Part shown: one piece after another, positions 17,460 through 25,580 of the stretch
Position numbering within the stretch: position 1 is the first letter of the stretch
How the letters are laid out: every line of letters begins with the position of its first letter
DNA from: an uncultured Clostridia bacterium
GTDB lineage: Bacteria > Bacillota > Clostridia > Christensenellales > Aristaeellaceae
NCBI GenBank assembly: GCA_934662505.1
Contig: CAKUKE010000010.1
Span: forward strand, 1-64,000
Length of the DNA: 64,000 nucleotides
Direction of reading: 5' to 3'
Position numbers and translations under genes: made by a program
Notes under the pieces: generated by a model
The model's input: the letters and a program-made list of their open reading frames with translations, nothing else
What the model was told of the DNA's origin: nothing
The model's database searches: none

Positions 17460-19811
17460 ATGCCGTCCATCGCAGGCGCACCGTATGCAAAAGACGCCGC
17501 CGTTTCCGGCCGTACGCCGCTGTACCGCCGCATTCTCCACCGTCCCGGCCGTCGTCAGGCCATACTGGCCGCCGCCTTCTTTTTTCTGGCGCTGAGCCGA
17601 TGGTTTTATTTGCCCGCGCCGTATGCCCTTTGCTGCCTGATGGCCATGATGCGCGCAGGCGAGAGCCCCTGGCCCTGCGCCGCCGGCATAGCGGCCTCCC
17701 TGATCTATCAATTGTGCTTCGGTGTGGAGGTGCCGGCGTGGACGCTGGGCGCCTGCGTGCTGGCTCCCTTTGTGTTCAGGATCAGATGGCGGGAGGATTT
17801 TTCCTCCGTTCTGGGCGTACTGGCGCTCACCCTGCCGGGGGAAGCCCTGCGCATCTACCTGACGGATGTGACGGCGCAGGGCATTGTGCTGACCGTGCTG
17901 GGCTACACGCTGGCCGCCGGAAGCATCCCCGCCCTGTGCAAAGCGGCGCGCTACCTCCGTGCCGGGGCGCAGGGCGGCACCCGGGACGACTGTCTGTGTC
18001 TTGTCCTGCCGGTTCTGATGGTGCTCTGTGGCATGAGCCGTCTGTCCCTGTGGCAGGTCAATATCGGCCATGCCGCCGCATGCGCCGCTACGCTGACGGC
18101 TGCTTTCCTGTTCGGCAGCGTCCCCGCCGCCGCCACGGGGCTGATGTGCGGGCTGGCCGTCCTGCTGGGCGGTCAGGGCAGTTTCTTTGCCATCGCGCTC
18201 CCCCTGTCCGGCCTTATCTGCGGTCTGTTTCAGGGGCGCAAGCCCCTTTTCGGCGCGCTGATGCTGCTGACCGTTTCCGCCCTGTGCTGCTACATTTTCG
18301 CCGGCCGCCTCCACGCAGGCGTACTGTTTTCCGCCCTGTGCGGCTGCGTGATCCAGTGTCTCCTGCCCGGCCGGACAACCGATGGAATCCGCCGGTTTGT
18401 CTATGCCAGCCGGCTGATCGCCCGGGAAAGCGGCGCGTTCTGGCACCTTCGTCTGCGCAGGCTGTCCGCCGCCATGCGCCGTATGGCAGACGCGGTTCCG
18501 CAGTCGGAGGAAGATCCTGAATGTGCCGCGGGCACGGATGAAGACTGGGCGGAGCGTCTGTGCGACGGCTGCGAGCAGATGATGACCTGCTGGCAGACCC
18601 ATTTCGACGCGACCCGTGCCGCGTTCGTCCGTATGGCGCAGACCTTTGCCGAAACCGGGCAGACGCCTGCGCCGCCGGAGGGATGCATTCGCCGGGAACA
18701 GATGGAAGCCATTGCGGTGCAGCTGTTGACCAGCAGGCAGGAAGATGCGCAGAAGCGGCAGCGCATCGCTTATGAAACCGACATGCTTCGCGCCCACTTC
18801 CGCGCATTGGCCAGCGCCGTCGACGCGTTGGAAGACGAAGACGCGCAGAACGCCTCGGAAGAAGCAGAAAGCATTCAGGCCATCGACGAGGCGCTGCGCC
18901 TGATGCGCTTCCCGGGCAAAACGGATTATGTCAGGCGCACGGACGGTCACTGGACGGCGGCGGTACGGTGCGGACAATTGACCCTGCTGCCCGCACTGGA
19001 AAATCAGCTGTGCCGAACCGTCGGTCTGCGCCTGAACGCCCCCATGCACCTGACGGATAAGGCGGAGGGGCTGCTCGTTTTTTCTCAGACCCCGCCGTAC
19101 AAGATCGACAGCGGCATCGCCACGGCATGCGCCGTATCCGACGAAAGAAAGAACATCACGCCCTATGCCGTGGAAAACGGCGATGCGGTGCTGCAGCGTC
19201 CCCTGAAAAACGGGGGTTGGATGGCCGCGCTCAGCGACGGGATGGGGCACGGCCGAAACGCCGGTCAGGAGAGCAGAAAAGCGCTGGAACTGCTATCGCT
19301 CTTTTTAGAAACGGGCTATACCCGCACGCAGGCGCTGACCGCCGTCAACGGCATGCTGCTCACCGCGACAGACGGCGACCGCTTCGCCACCGTGGATCTG
19401 TGCACGGTCGATTTATGGCGGGGCGACTGCAGCCTGATGAAGCTGGGCGCCTGCGCCTCCTACCTGATTCAGGGGCAGTTCGTCCGTGCCATCGGGGGCG
19501 CTTCGCTGCCGGTGGGCATCCTTGAACACGTGGTGCCCGTGGAATACCGCGCCCGTCTGAGCGAGGGCGACATGCTGGTCATGTGCAGCGACGGCGTGCA
19601 GGACGCGTTTCAGGGCGAAAAAGACGCGCTGCCCGTGCTCCTGCAGCGGTACCTTCACTGCCCGCCCCAGCGGCTGGCAGAGGCCGTGCTTCAGGACGCG
19701 CTGCTTCAGGCGGGCGGTCTGCCCCGGGATGACATGACGGTGATGTGCCTGCAGTTTACCGCCGACCGGGCAGAGGGACGTCCCGCAGGGGACAGCGCCC
19801 GGTACGCCTGA
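17460..19811 (+). CDS. spoIIE: Stage II sporulation protein E, SpoIIE phosphatase
   Basis: 783 aa. The first part (to about residue 330) is hydrophobic with about ten membrane helices. The central region contains CDGCEQMMTCW, a conserved cysteine block, and the C-terminus is a PP2C/SpoIIE phosphatase with ALSDGMGHGRNAGQES, ATVDLC, VMCSDGVQD and DDMTVM. It dephosphorylates SpoIIAA at the division septum to activate sigma-F in the forespore. ATG 17460 is chosen because GAGGTG lies 7 bases upstream; ATG 17424 is possible. It is direct evidence that the lineage carries endospore genes. Confidence 0.95.
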   Translation: MPSIAGAPYAKDAAVSGRTPLYRRILHRPGRRQAILAAAFFFLALSRWFYLPAPYALCCLMAMMRAGESPWPCAAGIAASLIYQLCFGVEVPAWTLGACVLAPFVFRIRWREDFSSVLGVLALTLPGEALRIYLTDVTAQGIVLTVLGYTLAAGSIPALCKAARYLRAGAQGGTRDDCLCLVLPVLMVLCGMSRLSLWQVNIGHAAACAATLTAAFLFGSVPAAATGLMCGLAVLLGGQGSFFAIALPLSGLICGLFQGRKPLFGALMLLTVSALCCYIFAGRLHAGVLFSALCGCVIQCLLPGRTTDGIRRFVYASRLIARESGAFWHLRLRRLSAAMRRMADAVPQSEEDPECAAGTDEDWAERLCDGCEQMMTCWQTHFDATRAAFVRMAQTFAETGQTPAPPEGCIRREQMEAIAVQLLTSRQEDAQKRQRIAYETDMLRAHFRALASAVDALEDEDAQNASEEAESIQAIDEALRLMRFPGKTDYVRRTDGHWTAAVRCGQLTLLPALENQLCRTVGLRLNAPMHLTDKAEGLLVFSQTPPYKIDSGIATACAVSDERKNITPYAVENGDAVLQRPLKNGGWMAALSDGMGHGRNAGQESRKALELLSLFLETGYTRTQALTAVNGMLLTATDGDRFATVDLCTVDLWRGDCSLMKLGACASYLIQGQFVRAIGGASLPVGILEHVVPVEYRARLSEGDMLVMCSDGVQDAFQGEKDALPVLLQRYLHCPPQRLAEAVLQDALLQAGGLPRDDMTVMCLQFTADRAEGRPAGDSARYA

Positions 19812-19852
19812 CAACCGCCGCCGCCTTCGAACCCCACCCGTCCTTTCAGCCC

Positions 19853-19881
19853 ATGCCCCGGCTTCTTTTTTCGAGCCGGGG
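19853..19881 (+). terminator. Hairpin after spoIIE
   Basis: GCCCCGGCTT (19854-19863) pairs with AGCCGGGGC (19873-19881); the T stretch lies in the loop and only a weak T run follows. It is a likely but not perfect terminator. Confidence 0.5.
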
Positions 19882-19918
19882 CGCATTTCCTTGCGCAGAA
19901 CTTTTTCCGCAGGGAAGG

Positions 19919-19947
19919 TTAACAAAAGTCAAAAAATGTGTTACAAT
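19919..19947 (+). promoter_or_regulatory. Promoter for the CobW-like gene pair
   Basis: TTAACA (19919-19924), 17 bp, TACAAT (19942-19947), about 43 bp before the CobW-like ATG. I see no convincing Zur or other metal-regulator box. Confidence 0.7.
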
Positions 19948-19989
19948 AGATGATGCGGTTTCCGACCGCAGACGAATGGACTGAAAGAG

Positions 19990-21114
19990 ATGAAAAACAT
20001 GACGAAGGTCGATATTTTCTCCGGTTTTCTGGGCGCCGGCAAAACGACGCTCATCAAAAAACTGATCGCCGAAGCGTTCCGGGGCGAAAAGCTGGTGCTG
20101 ATCGAAAATGAATTCGGTGAGATCGGGGTGGACGGCGGCTTCATGCAGGACGCCGGCATTGAAGTCACCGAAATGAATCAGGGCTGCATCTGCTGCAGCC
20201 TGGTGGGCGACTTCGGCCGCGCACTGGAAAAAGTGATTGCCCAGTACGCTCCCGACCGGATCCTTATTGAGCCCTCCGGCGTAGGCAAACTGAGCGACGT
20301 GATCCGCGCCGTACAGGGGCTGCACATGGATAACATCCGCCTCAACAGCTTCACCACCGTGGTGGACGCCAAGAAGTGCAGGGTCTACATGAAAAACTTC
20401 GGCGAGTTTTTCAATAACCAGATTGAAAACGCCGGCACCATCGTGCTGTCCCGTACGGCGGATATGGACGCGGCCAAGCTGGACGAGGTCGTATCCATGC
20501 TGCGTGAAAAGAATGCCGGCGCAGTCATCATCACCACCGACTGGAACGCGCTGACCGGCCGTCAGATTCTGGAGGCCATGGAGCGCACGGACACCCTTGA
20601 AATGGAGCTGGCTCGCCTGAGCGCCGATGAAGCCGAGGATGAGCACGAACACGAGCATTGCCATCACCATCACAATGATGACGAGGACGGCGATGAGCAC
20701 GAGCACTGCTGCCACCACCATCACGATGATGACGACGATGATGAGCACGAGCACTGCTGCCACCACCATCACGACGATGATGAGCACTGCTGCCACGATC
20801 ATGAGGGGCATCACCATCACCACCACGGCCATGATGCGGACGAGGTGTTCGTCAGCTGGGGTGTGGAAACGCCCAGAAAGTTCACCATGGACGAACTGCA
20901 AAGCGCCCTGCGCCAGCTGGGCGACGAAGGGCGCTTCGGCGTGGTGCTGAGAGCCAAGGGGATTCTCCCGGGCACGGACGGACAGTGGATTCATTTCGAC
21001 TACGTTCCCGGGGAAGAAAACATCCGTCACGGCTCCGCCGCCGTCACGGGGCGTCTGTGCGTCATCGGCAGTCATCTGTCCGACAAGCACCTGAAAGCAC
21101 TGTTCGGGGTGTAA
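19990..21114 (+). CDS. COG0523/CobW-family metallochaperone GTPase with His/Cys/Asp-rich tract
   Basis: 374 aa. Walker A is GFLGAGKTT; the family metal site is GCICCS (CxCC); the guanine-specificity motif reads LSRTAD rather than NKxD. Residues about 215-285 are an extraordinary run of His, Asp, Glu and paired Cys, with two to three near copies of an EHEHCCHHHHDDD-like unit. The CobW C-terminal domain (WGVETPRKFTMDELQSAL...) follows. Such proteins use GTP hydrolysis to insert or traffic Zn, Co or Ni; the tract is presumably a metal reservoir. The following gene starts 4 bp later and is probably a functional partner. Which metal is unresolved. Confidence 0.9.
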   Translation: MKNMTKVDIFSGFLGAGKTTLIKKLIAEAFRGEKLVLIENEFGEIGVDGGFMQDAGIEVTEMNQGCICCSLVGDFGRALEKVIAQYAPDRILIEPSGVGKLSDVIRAVQGLHMDNIRLNSFTTVVDAKKCRVYMKNFGEFFNNQIENAGTIVLSRTADMDAAKLDEVVSMLREKNAGAVIITTDWNALTGRQILEAMERTDTLEMELARLSADEAEDEHEHEHCHHHHNDDEDGDEHEHCCHHHHDDDDDDEHEHCCHHHHDDDEHCCHDHEGHHHHHHGHDADEVFVSWGVETPRKFTMDELQSALRQLGDEGRFGVVLRAKGILPGTDGQWIHFDYVPGEENIRHGSAAVTGRLCVIGSHLSDKHLKALFGV

Positions 21115-21118
21115 CGCC

Positions 21119-22060
21119 ATGGAAGTACCCGTTTATCTGTTTACCGGCTTTTTGGAGTCGGGCAAAACCAAATTCATTCAGGAAACGCTGGAAGACAAGC
21201 GGTTCAACGCCGGCGAAAGAACGCTGCTGCTCGTATGCGAAGAAGGGGTGGAGGAATACGACCCCACCCTCTTCGCCTCCCCTAACGTGTTTGTGGAGAT
21301 CGTGGACGAGGAAGAAAAACTGACCGAAGCCACCCTGCTGCAATTGCAGAAAAAGCACCGCGCCAAACGGGTCATGGTGGAATACAACGGCATGTGGCAA
21401 TTGCAGACCCTGATGGACGCGCTGCCTGAAGGGTGGCCCCTGTACCAGATTTTCCTTTTCTTCGATGCGACTACCTTCCTCAACTACAATGCCAACATGC
21501 GCAGCCTGGTGGTAGATAAGCTGCAGCTGTGCGACCTGGTGGTGTTCAACCGCTTCACCAAGGCCATGGCGCAGATGGACTACCACAAGGTCGTGCGGGC
21601 CATCAGCCGTCAGGTGGACATCGTATACGAATATACCGATGGTACGGTGGTACCGGACGAAATAGAGGATCCCCTCCCCTTCGATATCAACGCGCCGATC
21701 ATCGACATTGCCGACCGGGATTACGCCATCTGGTATCGGGACATTTCGGAGGAGCCGAAAAAGTACGATGGGAAAACCGTGCGCTACAAGGCGCTGGCCG
21801 TACGCGCAGACAAGCTGGGCGACGGTTATTTTGCCGTCGGCCGTCAGCTGATGACCTGCTGCGCCGCCGACATCCGCTTCGCCTCCTGGGTCGTGCGAAA
21901 CGACTGCGGCTATGCAGTCAAGGAGAAGGAGTGGGTCGTGATCGAGGCCAGAGTGGACGTGCGCTACCACCGTGCCTACGGCAAGGCAGGCCCTGTGCTC
22001 ATTGCAAAGCAGGTCTCTCCCGCCGAAGCGCCCGAGGAAGAAGTGGCCACCTTCTACTGA
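21119..22060 (+). CDS. P-loop CobW-like protein fused to a YcgQ-like domain
   Basis: 313 aa. The N-terminal 190 or so residues resemble a CobW-type GTPase: YLFTGFLESGKTKF is the P-loop, and FNRFTKAM sits where NKxD is expected. It lacks the CxCC metal motif at the usual place. The C-terminal 110 residues (from about YRDISEEPKKYDGKTVRYKAL to GRQLMTCCAADIRF) resemble the C-terminal domain of YcgQ/DUF1980, a protein usually paired with the YcgR permease and linked to zinc in Firmicutes. No YcgR permease is next to it; instead it follows the His-rich CobW protein by 4 bp. A role in metal delivery is inferred from the domains and the neighbour. Confidence 0.75.
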   Translation: MEVPVYLFTGFLESGKTKFIQETLEDKRFNAGERTLLLVCEEGVEEYDPTLFASPNVFVEIVDEEEKLTEATLLQLQKKHRAKRVMVEYNGMWQLQTLMDALPEGWPLYQIFLFFDATTFLNYNANMRSLVVDKLQLCDLVVFNRFTKAMAQMDYHKVVRAISRQVDIVYEYTDGTVVPDEIEDPLPFDINAPIIDIADRDYAIWYRDISEEPKKYDGKTVRYKALAVRADKLGDGYFAVGRQLMTCCAADIRFASWVVRNDCGYAVKEKEWVVIEARVDVRYHRAYGKAGPVLIAKQVSPAEAPEEEVATFY

Positions 22061-22061
22061 A

Positions 22062-22122
22062 AAGTTCATTTTCAAACAAGTTTATTTGAAAAGTTCATTT
22101 TCAAACAAGTTCATTTTCAAAC
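22062..22122. repeat. Tandem 16-bp repeats, three perfect copies plus one degenerate
   Basis: AAGTTCATTTTCAAAC occurs at 22062-22077, 22091-22106 and 22107-22122; a 13-bp degenerate copy fills 22078-22090. The block begins right after the upstream stop codon and ends at the terminator stem. It is AT-rich in a GC-rich context. It may be a slippage-generated repeat; no function is evident. Confidence 0.85.
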
Positions 22123-22152
22123 GCCGCCCGGGTTTGCCGGACGGCGCTTTTT
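22122..22152 (+). terminator. Rho-independent terminator
   Basis: CGCCGCCCGG (22122-22131) pairs with CCGGACGGCG (22137-22146) with one mismatch, loop of 5, followed by CTTTTTA. It ends the CobW-like pair. Confidence 0.88.
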
Positions 22153-22162
22153 ATGTTATAAT
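22134..22162 (+). promoter_or_regulatory. tdk promoter overlapping the terminator
   Basis: TTGCCG (22134-22139), 17 bp, TATAAT (22157-22162). The -35 element lies inside the terminator stem of the preceding transcript, a compact arrangement. Thymidine kinase starts 86 bp further on. Confidence 0.7.
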
Positions 22163-22248
22163 GCATGCTGTGCGCCGTACGTTCTCCCGGATTTCACCGT
22201 TTCACGTACGGCTCGTCTGAGCGCTTATTCACAAGGGAGGCTCCTAAA

Positions 22249-22800
22249 ATGGCAAAGCTTTATTTTCGATACGGCGCCATGGGTTCCAGCAAATCCGCCA
22301 ACGCCTGCATGGTGCGCTATAATTATCAGGAGCGGGGGCAGAAAGCGCTGATGCTCAAGCCCCGTCTGGACAACCGTGACGGCGAGCGGGTGGTAGGCTC
22401 CCGTGCGGGGCTGCACGCTCCCTGCTGCTTCGTGGAGGAAATGGATACGCTTCCGCTGGCCGATTACGATTGCCTGATCGTGGACGAAGCGCAGTTTCTG
22501 ACCCGTGAGCAGGTGGAAAAGCTCCTGCACGTGGTGGACGATCTGCACATTCCGGTTATCTGCTACGGACTCCGTACGGATTTTCAGGGCAACCTGTTCG
22601 AGGGCAGCCAGTGGCTGCTGGCCTGGGCCGACACCATCGAAGAAGTGAAAACCGTTTGCTGGTGCGGCAAAAAAGCCACTCACAACGCCCGCGTCATGGG
22701 CGGGCAGGTCGTCAAGGACGGTCAGCAGATCCTGCTGGGCGGCAATGAAAGCTATGTGGCGCTTTGCCGCAAACACTGGCGGGAAGGCCGACTGAAATGA
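22249..22800 (+). CDS. tdk: Thymidine kinase (type II)
   Basis: 183 aa. Near the start, GAMGSSKSAN is the P-loop variant of this family; DCLIVDEAQFL is Walker B; CYGLRTDFQGNLFEGS is the lasso and substrate region; two cysteine pairs (VCWCGKKA and the Cys in ALCRKHW) form the zinc site. It phosphorylates thymidine to TMP in nucleotide salvage. ATG 22249 has GGGAGG upstream; a longer frame from 22165 has no support. It is a single-gene transcript with its own promoter and a terminator at 22934. Confidence 0.96.
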   Translation: MAKLYFRYGAMGSSKSANACMVRYNYQERGQKALMLKPRLDNRDGERVVGSRAGLHAPCCFVEEMDTLPLADYDCLIVDEAQFLTREQVEKLLHVVDDLHIPVICYGLRTDFQGNLFEGSQWLLAWADTIEEVKTVCWCGKKATHNARVMGGQVVKDGQQILLGGNESYVALCRKHWREGRLK

Positions 22801-22933
22801 CCCGGCGGCACGCCGTCCGACCGTTCTGTTTTTCCATTTGAAATGCCGGTCTGCTCAGAGGAACGGAACCACGCGGTGAAAACACGCAGACGCTTCCCGC
22901 TCCGTCCTCCTCCGTCTTCCCCTTTTTCATTCA

Positions 22934-22966
22934 AAAACACCCTGCACACAGGACAGGGTGTTTTCT
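22934..22966. terminator. Bidirectional terminator between tdk and sufU
   Basis: AAAACACCCTG (22934-22944) pairs with CAGGGTGTTTT (22954-22964), with A/T tracts on both sides. It serves the convergent tdk and suf transcripts. Confidence 0.88.
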
Positions 22967-22968
22967 TT

Positions 22969-23412
22969 TCATGGATTCTCGTGTTTTTCGGACTGCTCAA
23001 GGGCTTCGGACAGGGTGCGCCATCCCAGAAGCGCACACTTGACCCGGGCAGGCATATGCGCCACGTCCCGCAGCGCAGAAGCTTCTTCCAGGCTGTCGAT
23101 TTCTTCTTCCGTAGCCTCGCCGCGGATCATCCGCATGAAAATATCGCACAGCCGCAGCGCTTCTTCTTTCTTGCGCCCGATGACCATGCCCAGCATGATG
23201 TCCGTGGAAGCCTGCGACACGGCGCAGCCGTCGCCGACAAACGCCCCGTCGCTGATCACGTCTCCCTCCGTCTTGAGCCGCAGCTGGATTTCGTCGCCGC
23301 AGCTGGGGTTCACCCCGTCCAGCACAATGTCCGCGTCGGGCAGGGCATGTTTAAAATCCGGGTGAAGATTGTGCTCGGTCAGCACTTCATTATAGAATCC
23401 TCTACTTTCCAT
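22969..23412 (-). CDS. sufU: SufU Fe-S scaffold / sulfur acceptor
   Basis: 147 aa. Three cysteines in NPSCGDE, DGCAVSQAS and VKCALLGW are the SufU/IscU ligands. In Firmicutes SufU is a zinc protein that accepts sulfur from SufS for the SufBCD scaffold. It overlaps the 3' end of sufS by 11 bp and is the last gene of the operon, ending at the bidirectional terminator. Confidence 0.95.
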   Translation of the reverse strand: MESRGFYNEVLTEHNLHPDFKHALPDADIVLDGVNPSCGDEIQLRLKTEGDVISDGAFVGDGCAVSQASTDIMLGMVIGRKKEEALRLCDIFMRMIRGEATEEEIDSLEEASALRDVAHMPARVKCALLGWRTLSEALEQSEKHENP

Positions 23413-24613
23413 AGCCCATACGCTCCCTCACCGTAGACAGGCTGCCGATCAGGCGGTCGATGTCCTCCGTCGTATTATAAAACGCCATACTGGCCCGCAC
23501 CGTGGCGCGGTGCCCCAGATAGGCAAGCAGCGGCTGGGCGCAGTGGTGCCCCGCACGCACGGCCACCCCATCGGCAGAAAGAATCTCGCTCACATCGTGA
23601 GGGTGCACCCCATCCACCGTAAAGGTCAGTATGCCGGTATGCTCCTCCGGCCTGTCCGACCCCAGAATGTGCACCCCGGGGATCGCCAGCATACGTCCCA
23701 TGGCGTCCCGCGTCAGTGCTTCCTCACGGCTGCGCAGCGTGCTCCACCCCACCTTCTGCACGTAACGCAGGGCTGCGCCCAGTCCCGCGGCACCTGCCGC
23801 ATTCTGCGTACCCGCTTCGAAACGGTACGGCAGTTCGGCAAAGACCGCGCCCGTACGGGTCACGCTCTCGATCATTTCACCGCCAGTCAGAAACGGCGGC
23901 ATATCCCGAAGCAGCGCTTCCCGGCCGTAAAGCACGCCGATCCCCATGGGGCCGTAGACCTTATGGCCGGAAAAGGCGAAGAAATCTGCCTCCAGTTCCT
24001 GCACATTGACAGGCATATGAGGCGTGCTCTGGGCGCCGTCCACCACCATGACCGCACCGTGCCGGTGCGCCAGCCGCGCCACCTCCCGCACGGGATTGAC
24101 CCTTCCCAGTACGTTGGATACATGGGTCAGCGCCACAATACGGGTACGGCCGTTCATGGCCGCCTCCACCTTGTTCAGATCCAGCGAACCGTCCGGCTCG
24201 CACTCCATAAAGCGCAGCGCAGCGCCGGTCTGTCGGCAGACCATCTGCCAAGGGAGCAGGTCGCTGTGATGCTCCATGATGGAGACCAGCACCTCGTCCC
24301 CCGCCCTGACATGGCTCAGCCCGTAACTGTAGGCCACCAGATTAAGGCTTTCGGTGGTGTTTCGGGTAAAGATGATTTCCGACGTAGAGGCCGCGCCGAT
24401 AAAAGCGCGCACCGTTTCCCGGGCATTCTCCACTTCCTCCGTTGCCGCCACGCTCAGCTCATAAATGCCCCGCAGGGGGTTGGCGTTATGCTTTGTGTAA
24501 AATGTGTTCAGCGCATCCAGCACGCACTTTGGCCGCTGCGCAGTAGCCGCGTTATCCAGATAAGCCACCGACGTTTCGGCCAGCAGCGGGAAGTCGGCCT
24601 TATAGTCCTTCAT
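23402..24613 (-). CDS. sufS: Cysteine desulfurase SufS
   Basis: 403 aa, normal for group II desulfurases. The PLP lysine is in FSGHKVYGPMG and the catalytic cysteine in VRAGHHCAQPLL. It mobilises sulfur from cysteine for Fe-S assembly and passes it to SufU. ATG 24613 has GGGAGGA upstream and gives the typical start; the first codons overlap the end of sufD by 14 bp. Confidence 0.96.
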   Translation of the reverse strand: MKDYKADFPLLAETSVAYLDNAATAQRPKCVLDALNTFYTKHNANPLRGIYELSVAATEEVENARETVRAFIGAASTSEIIFTRNTTESLNLVAYSYGLSHVRAGDEVLVSIMEHHSDLLPWQMVCRQTGAALRFMECEPDGSLDLNKVEAAMNGRTRIVALTHVSNVLGRVNPVREVARLAHRHGAVMVVDGAQSTPHMPVNVQELEADFFAFSGHKVYGPMGIGVLYGREALLRDMPPFLTGGEMIESVTRTGAVFAELPYRFEAGTQNAAGAAGLGAALRYVQKVGWSTLRSREEALTRDAMGRMLAIPGVHILGSDRPEEHTGILTFTVDGVHPHDVSEILSADGVAVRAGHHCAQPLLAYLGHRATVRASMAFYNTTEDIDRLIGSLSTVRERMGYGK

Positions 24614-25559
24614 GCCGTTTTTCCTCCCGTTCCGAAAGCGTCTCCTCCAGTTTTCCCTCGGCAGCCTGCGCAAAGGCGTTGTCGCCGGCCAGTCGGATCA
24701 GCCGTTCTACCGCCGCCCGCGCCAGCATGCTCTCCGCCTTTTCCCGGTCGATACCGCGGCTTTCAAAATAGAACCGGGTATCCTCATCCATTTCGCCGAT
24801 GGTCGCACCGTGAGAACCATCCACGTTTTCCTCTGCGCACAGGATCAGCGGTACCGTTTTGTTGACCACCCGGTCGCCCAGCAGCAGCACCGTTTCATTT
24901 TCACTGCCGACCGCCCCCGACGATCCGCGCTTGAAATCAATCGTACCCCGGAAGGTCTTCTGCGCCCCGTCCAGCAGCGCGCCGTCCGCCTGAATGACGC
25001 TGGTCGTATCCCGGCCGAAGTGATCGACCGCCAGATTGATATCCACCCGGCGGGTACCGGCCGCCAGATAGGCCATATCCGCCGTAAAGCCGCTGCCGTC
25101 GCCCAGCAGCTGCGCCTGCTGATCCGCATACACGTCTCCCGTACCGAGCAGCACGGTGATCATCTGAAACTGTCCCTTTTGTCCGCACTGCACCCGTACC
25201 TCGTGCCGCAGCACGGCGCCCTGTTCCGGGCAAAGCAGCTGCACCAGCCGCACCGTCGCGTTTTCCCCGACGGTCACCTCCACCTGCCCCAGCAGGTTCT
25301 GCACCACCGTGCAGCGCTCAAACACGGTCACCTCGCTGCCCGCCGCAGCCGCCAGATGCAGGCGGCCGCTGCTGTAGGTGTCGCCCCGGTCGGCCAGTTC
25401 AAAGCGGACGGGCGGATGCTTCTCCCCCGGCGCCACGGTCAGACGCATATCTTCCAGCGGCACGGTGTTTTCCGTGTCCCATGCCACCGACGCGTCGTTC
25501 ACGCGCAGCCGGTTCCACGTAGGCGCAGGCAGCCGATCGATCGAAACTGTATTGACCAT
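24600..25559 (-). CDS. sufD: SufD, Fe-S scaffold subunit
   Basis: 319 aa right-handed beta-helix protein of the SufBCD complex. HFGRDTTSVIQADGALLDGAQKTFRGTIDF and NVDGSHGATIGEMDED are conserved SufD blocks; the histidine in the latter is the family's likely iron/sulfur ligand. It is somewhat shorter than many SufD proteins (about 400 aa), the N-terminal region being reduced. It lies between sufB (21-bp gap) and sufS (overlap). Confidence 0.93.
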   Translation of the reverse strand: MVNTVSIDRLPAPTWNRLRVNDASVAWDTENTVPLEDMRLTVAPGEKHPPVRFELADRGDTYSSGRLHLAAAAGSEVTVFERCTVVQNLLGQVEVTVGENATVRLVQLLCPEQGAVLRHEVRVQCGQKGQFQMITVLLGTGDVYADQQAQLLGDGSGFTADMAYLAAGTRRVDINLAVDHFGRDTTSVIQADGALLDGAQKTFRGTIDFKRGSSGAVGSENETVLLLGDRVVNKTVPLILCAEENVDGSHGATIGEMDEDTRFYFESRGIDREKAESMLARAAVERLIRLAGDNAFAQAAEGKLEETLSEREEKRHEGL

Positions 25560-25580
25560 TTTTCCATTCCTTCCTTACCG

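Noticed and set aside
17265..19250. 661-codon minus-strand frame opposite spoIIE
   Set aside because: Shadow of the conserved spoIIE; it also runs through the terminator at 17316-17346.
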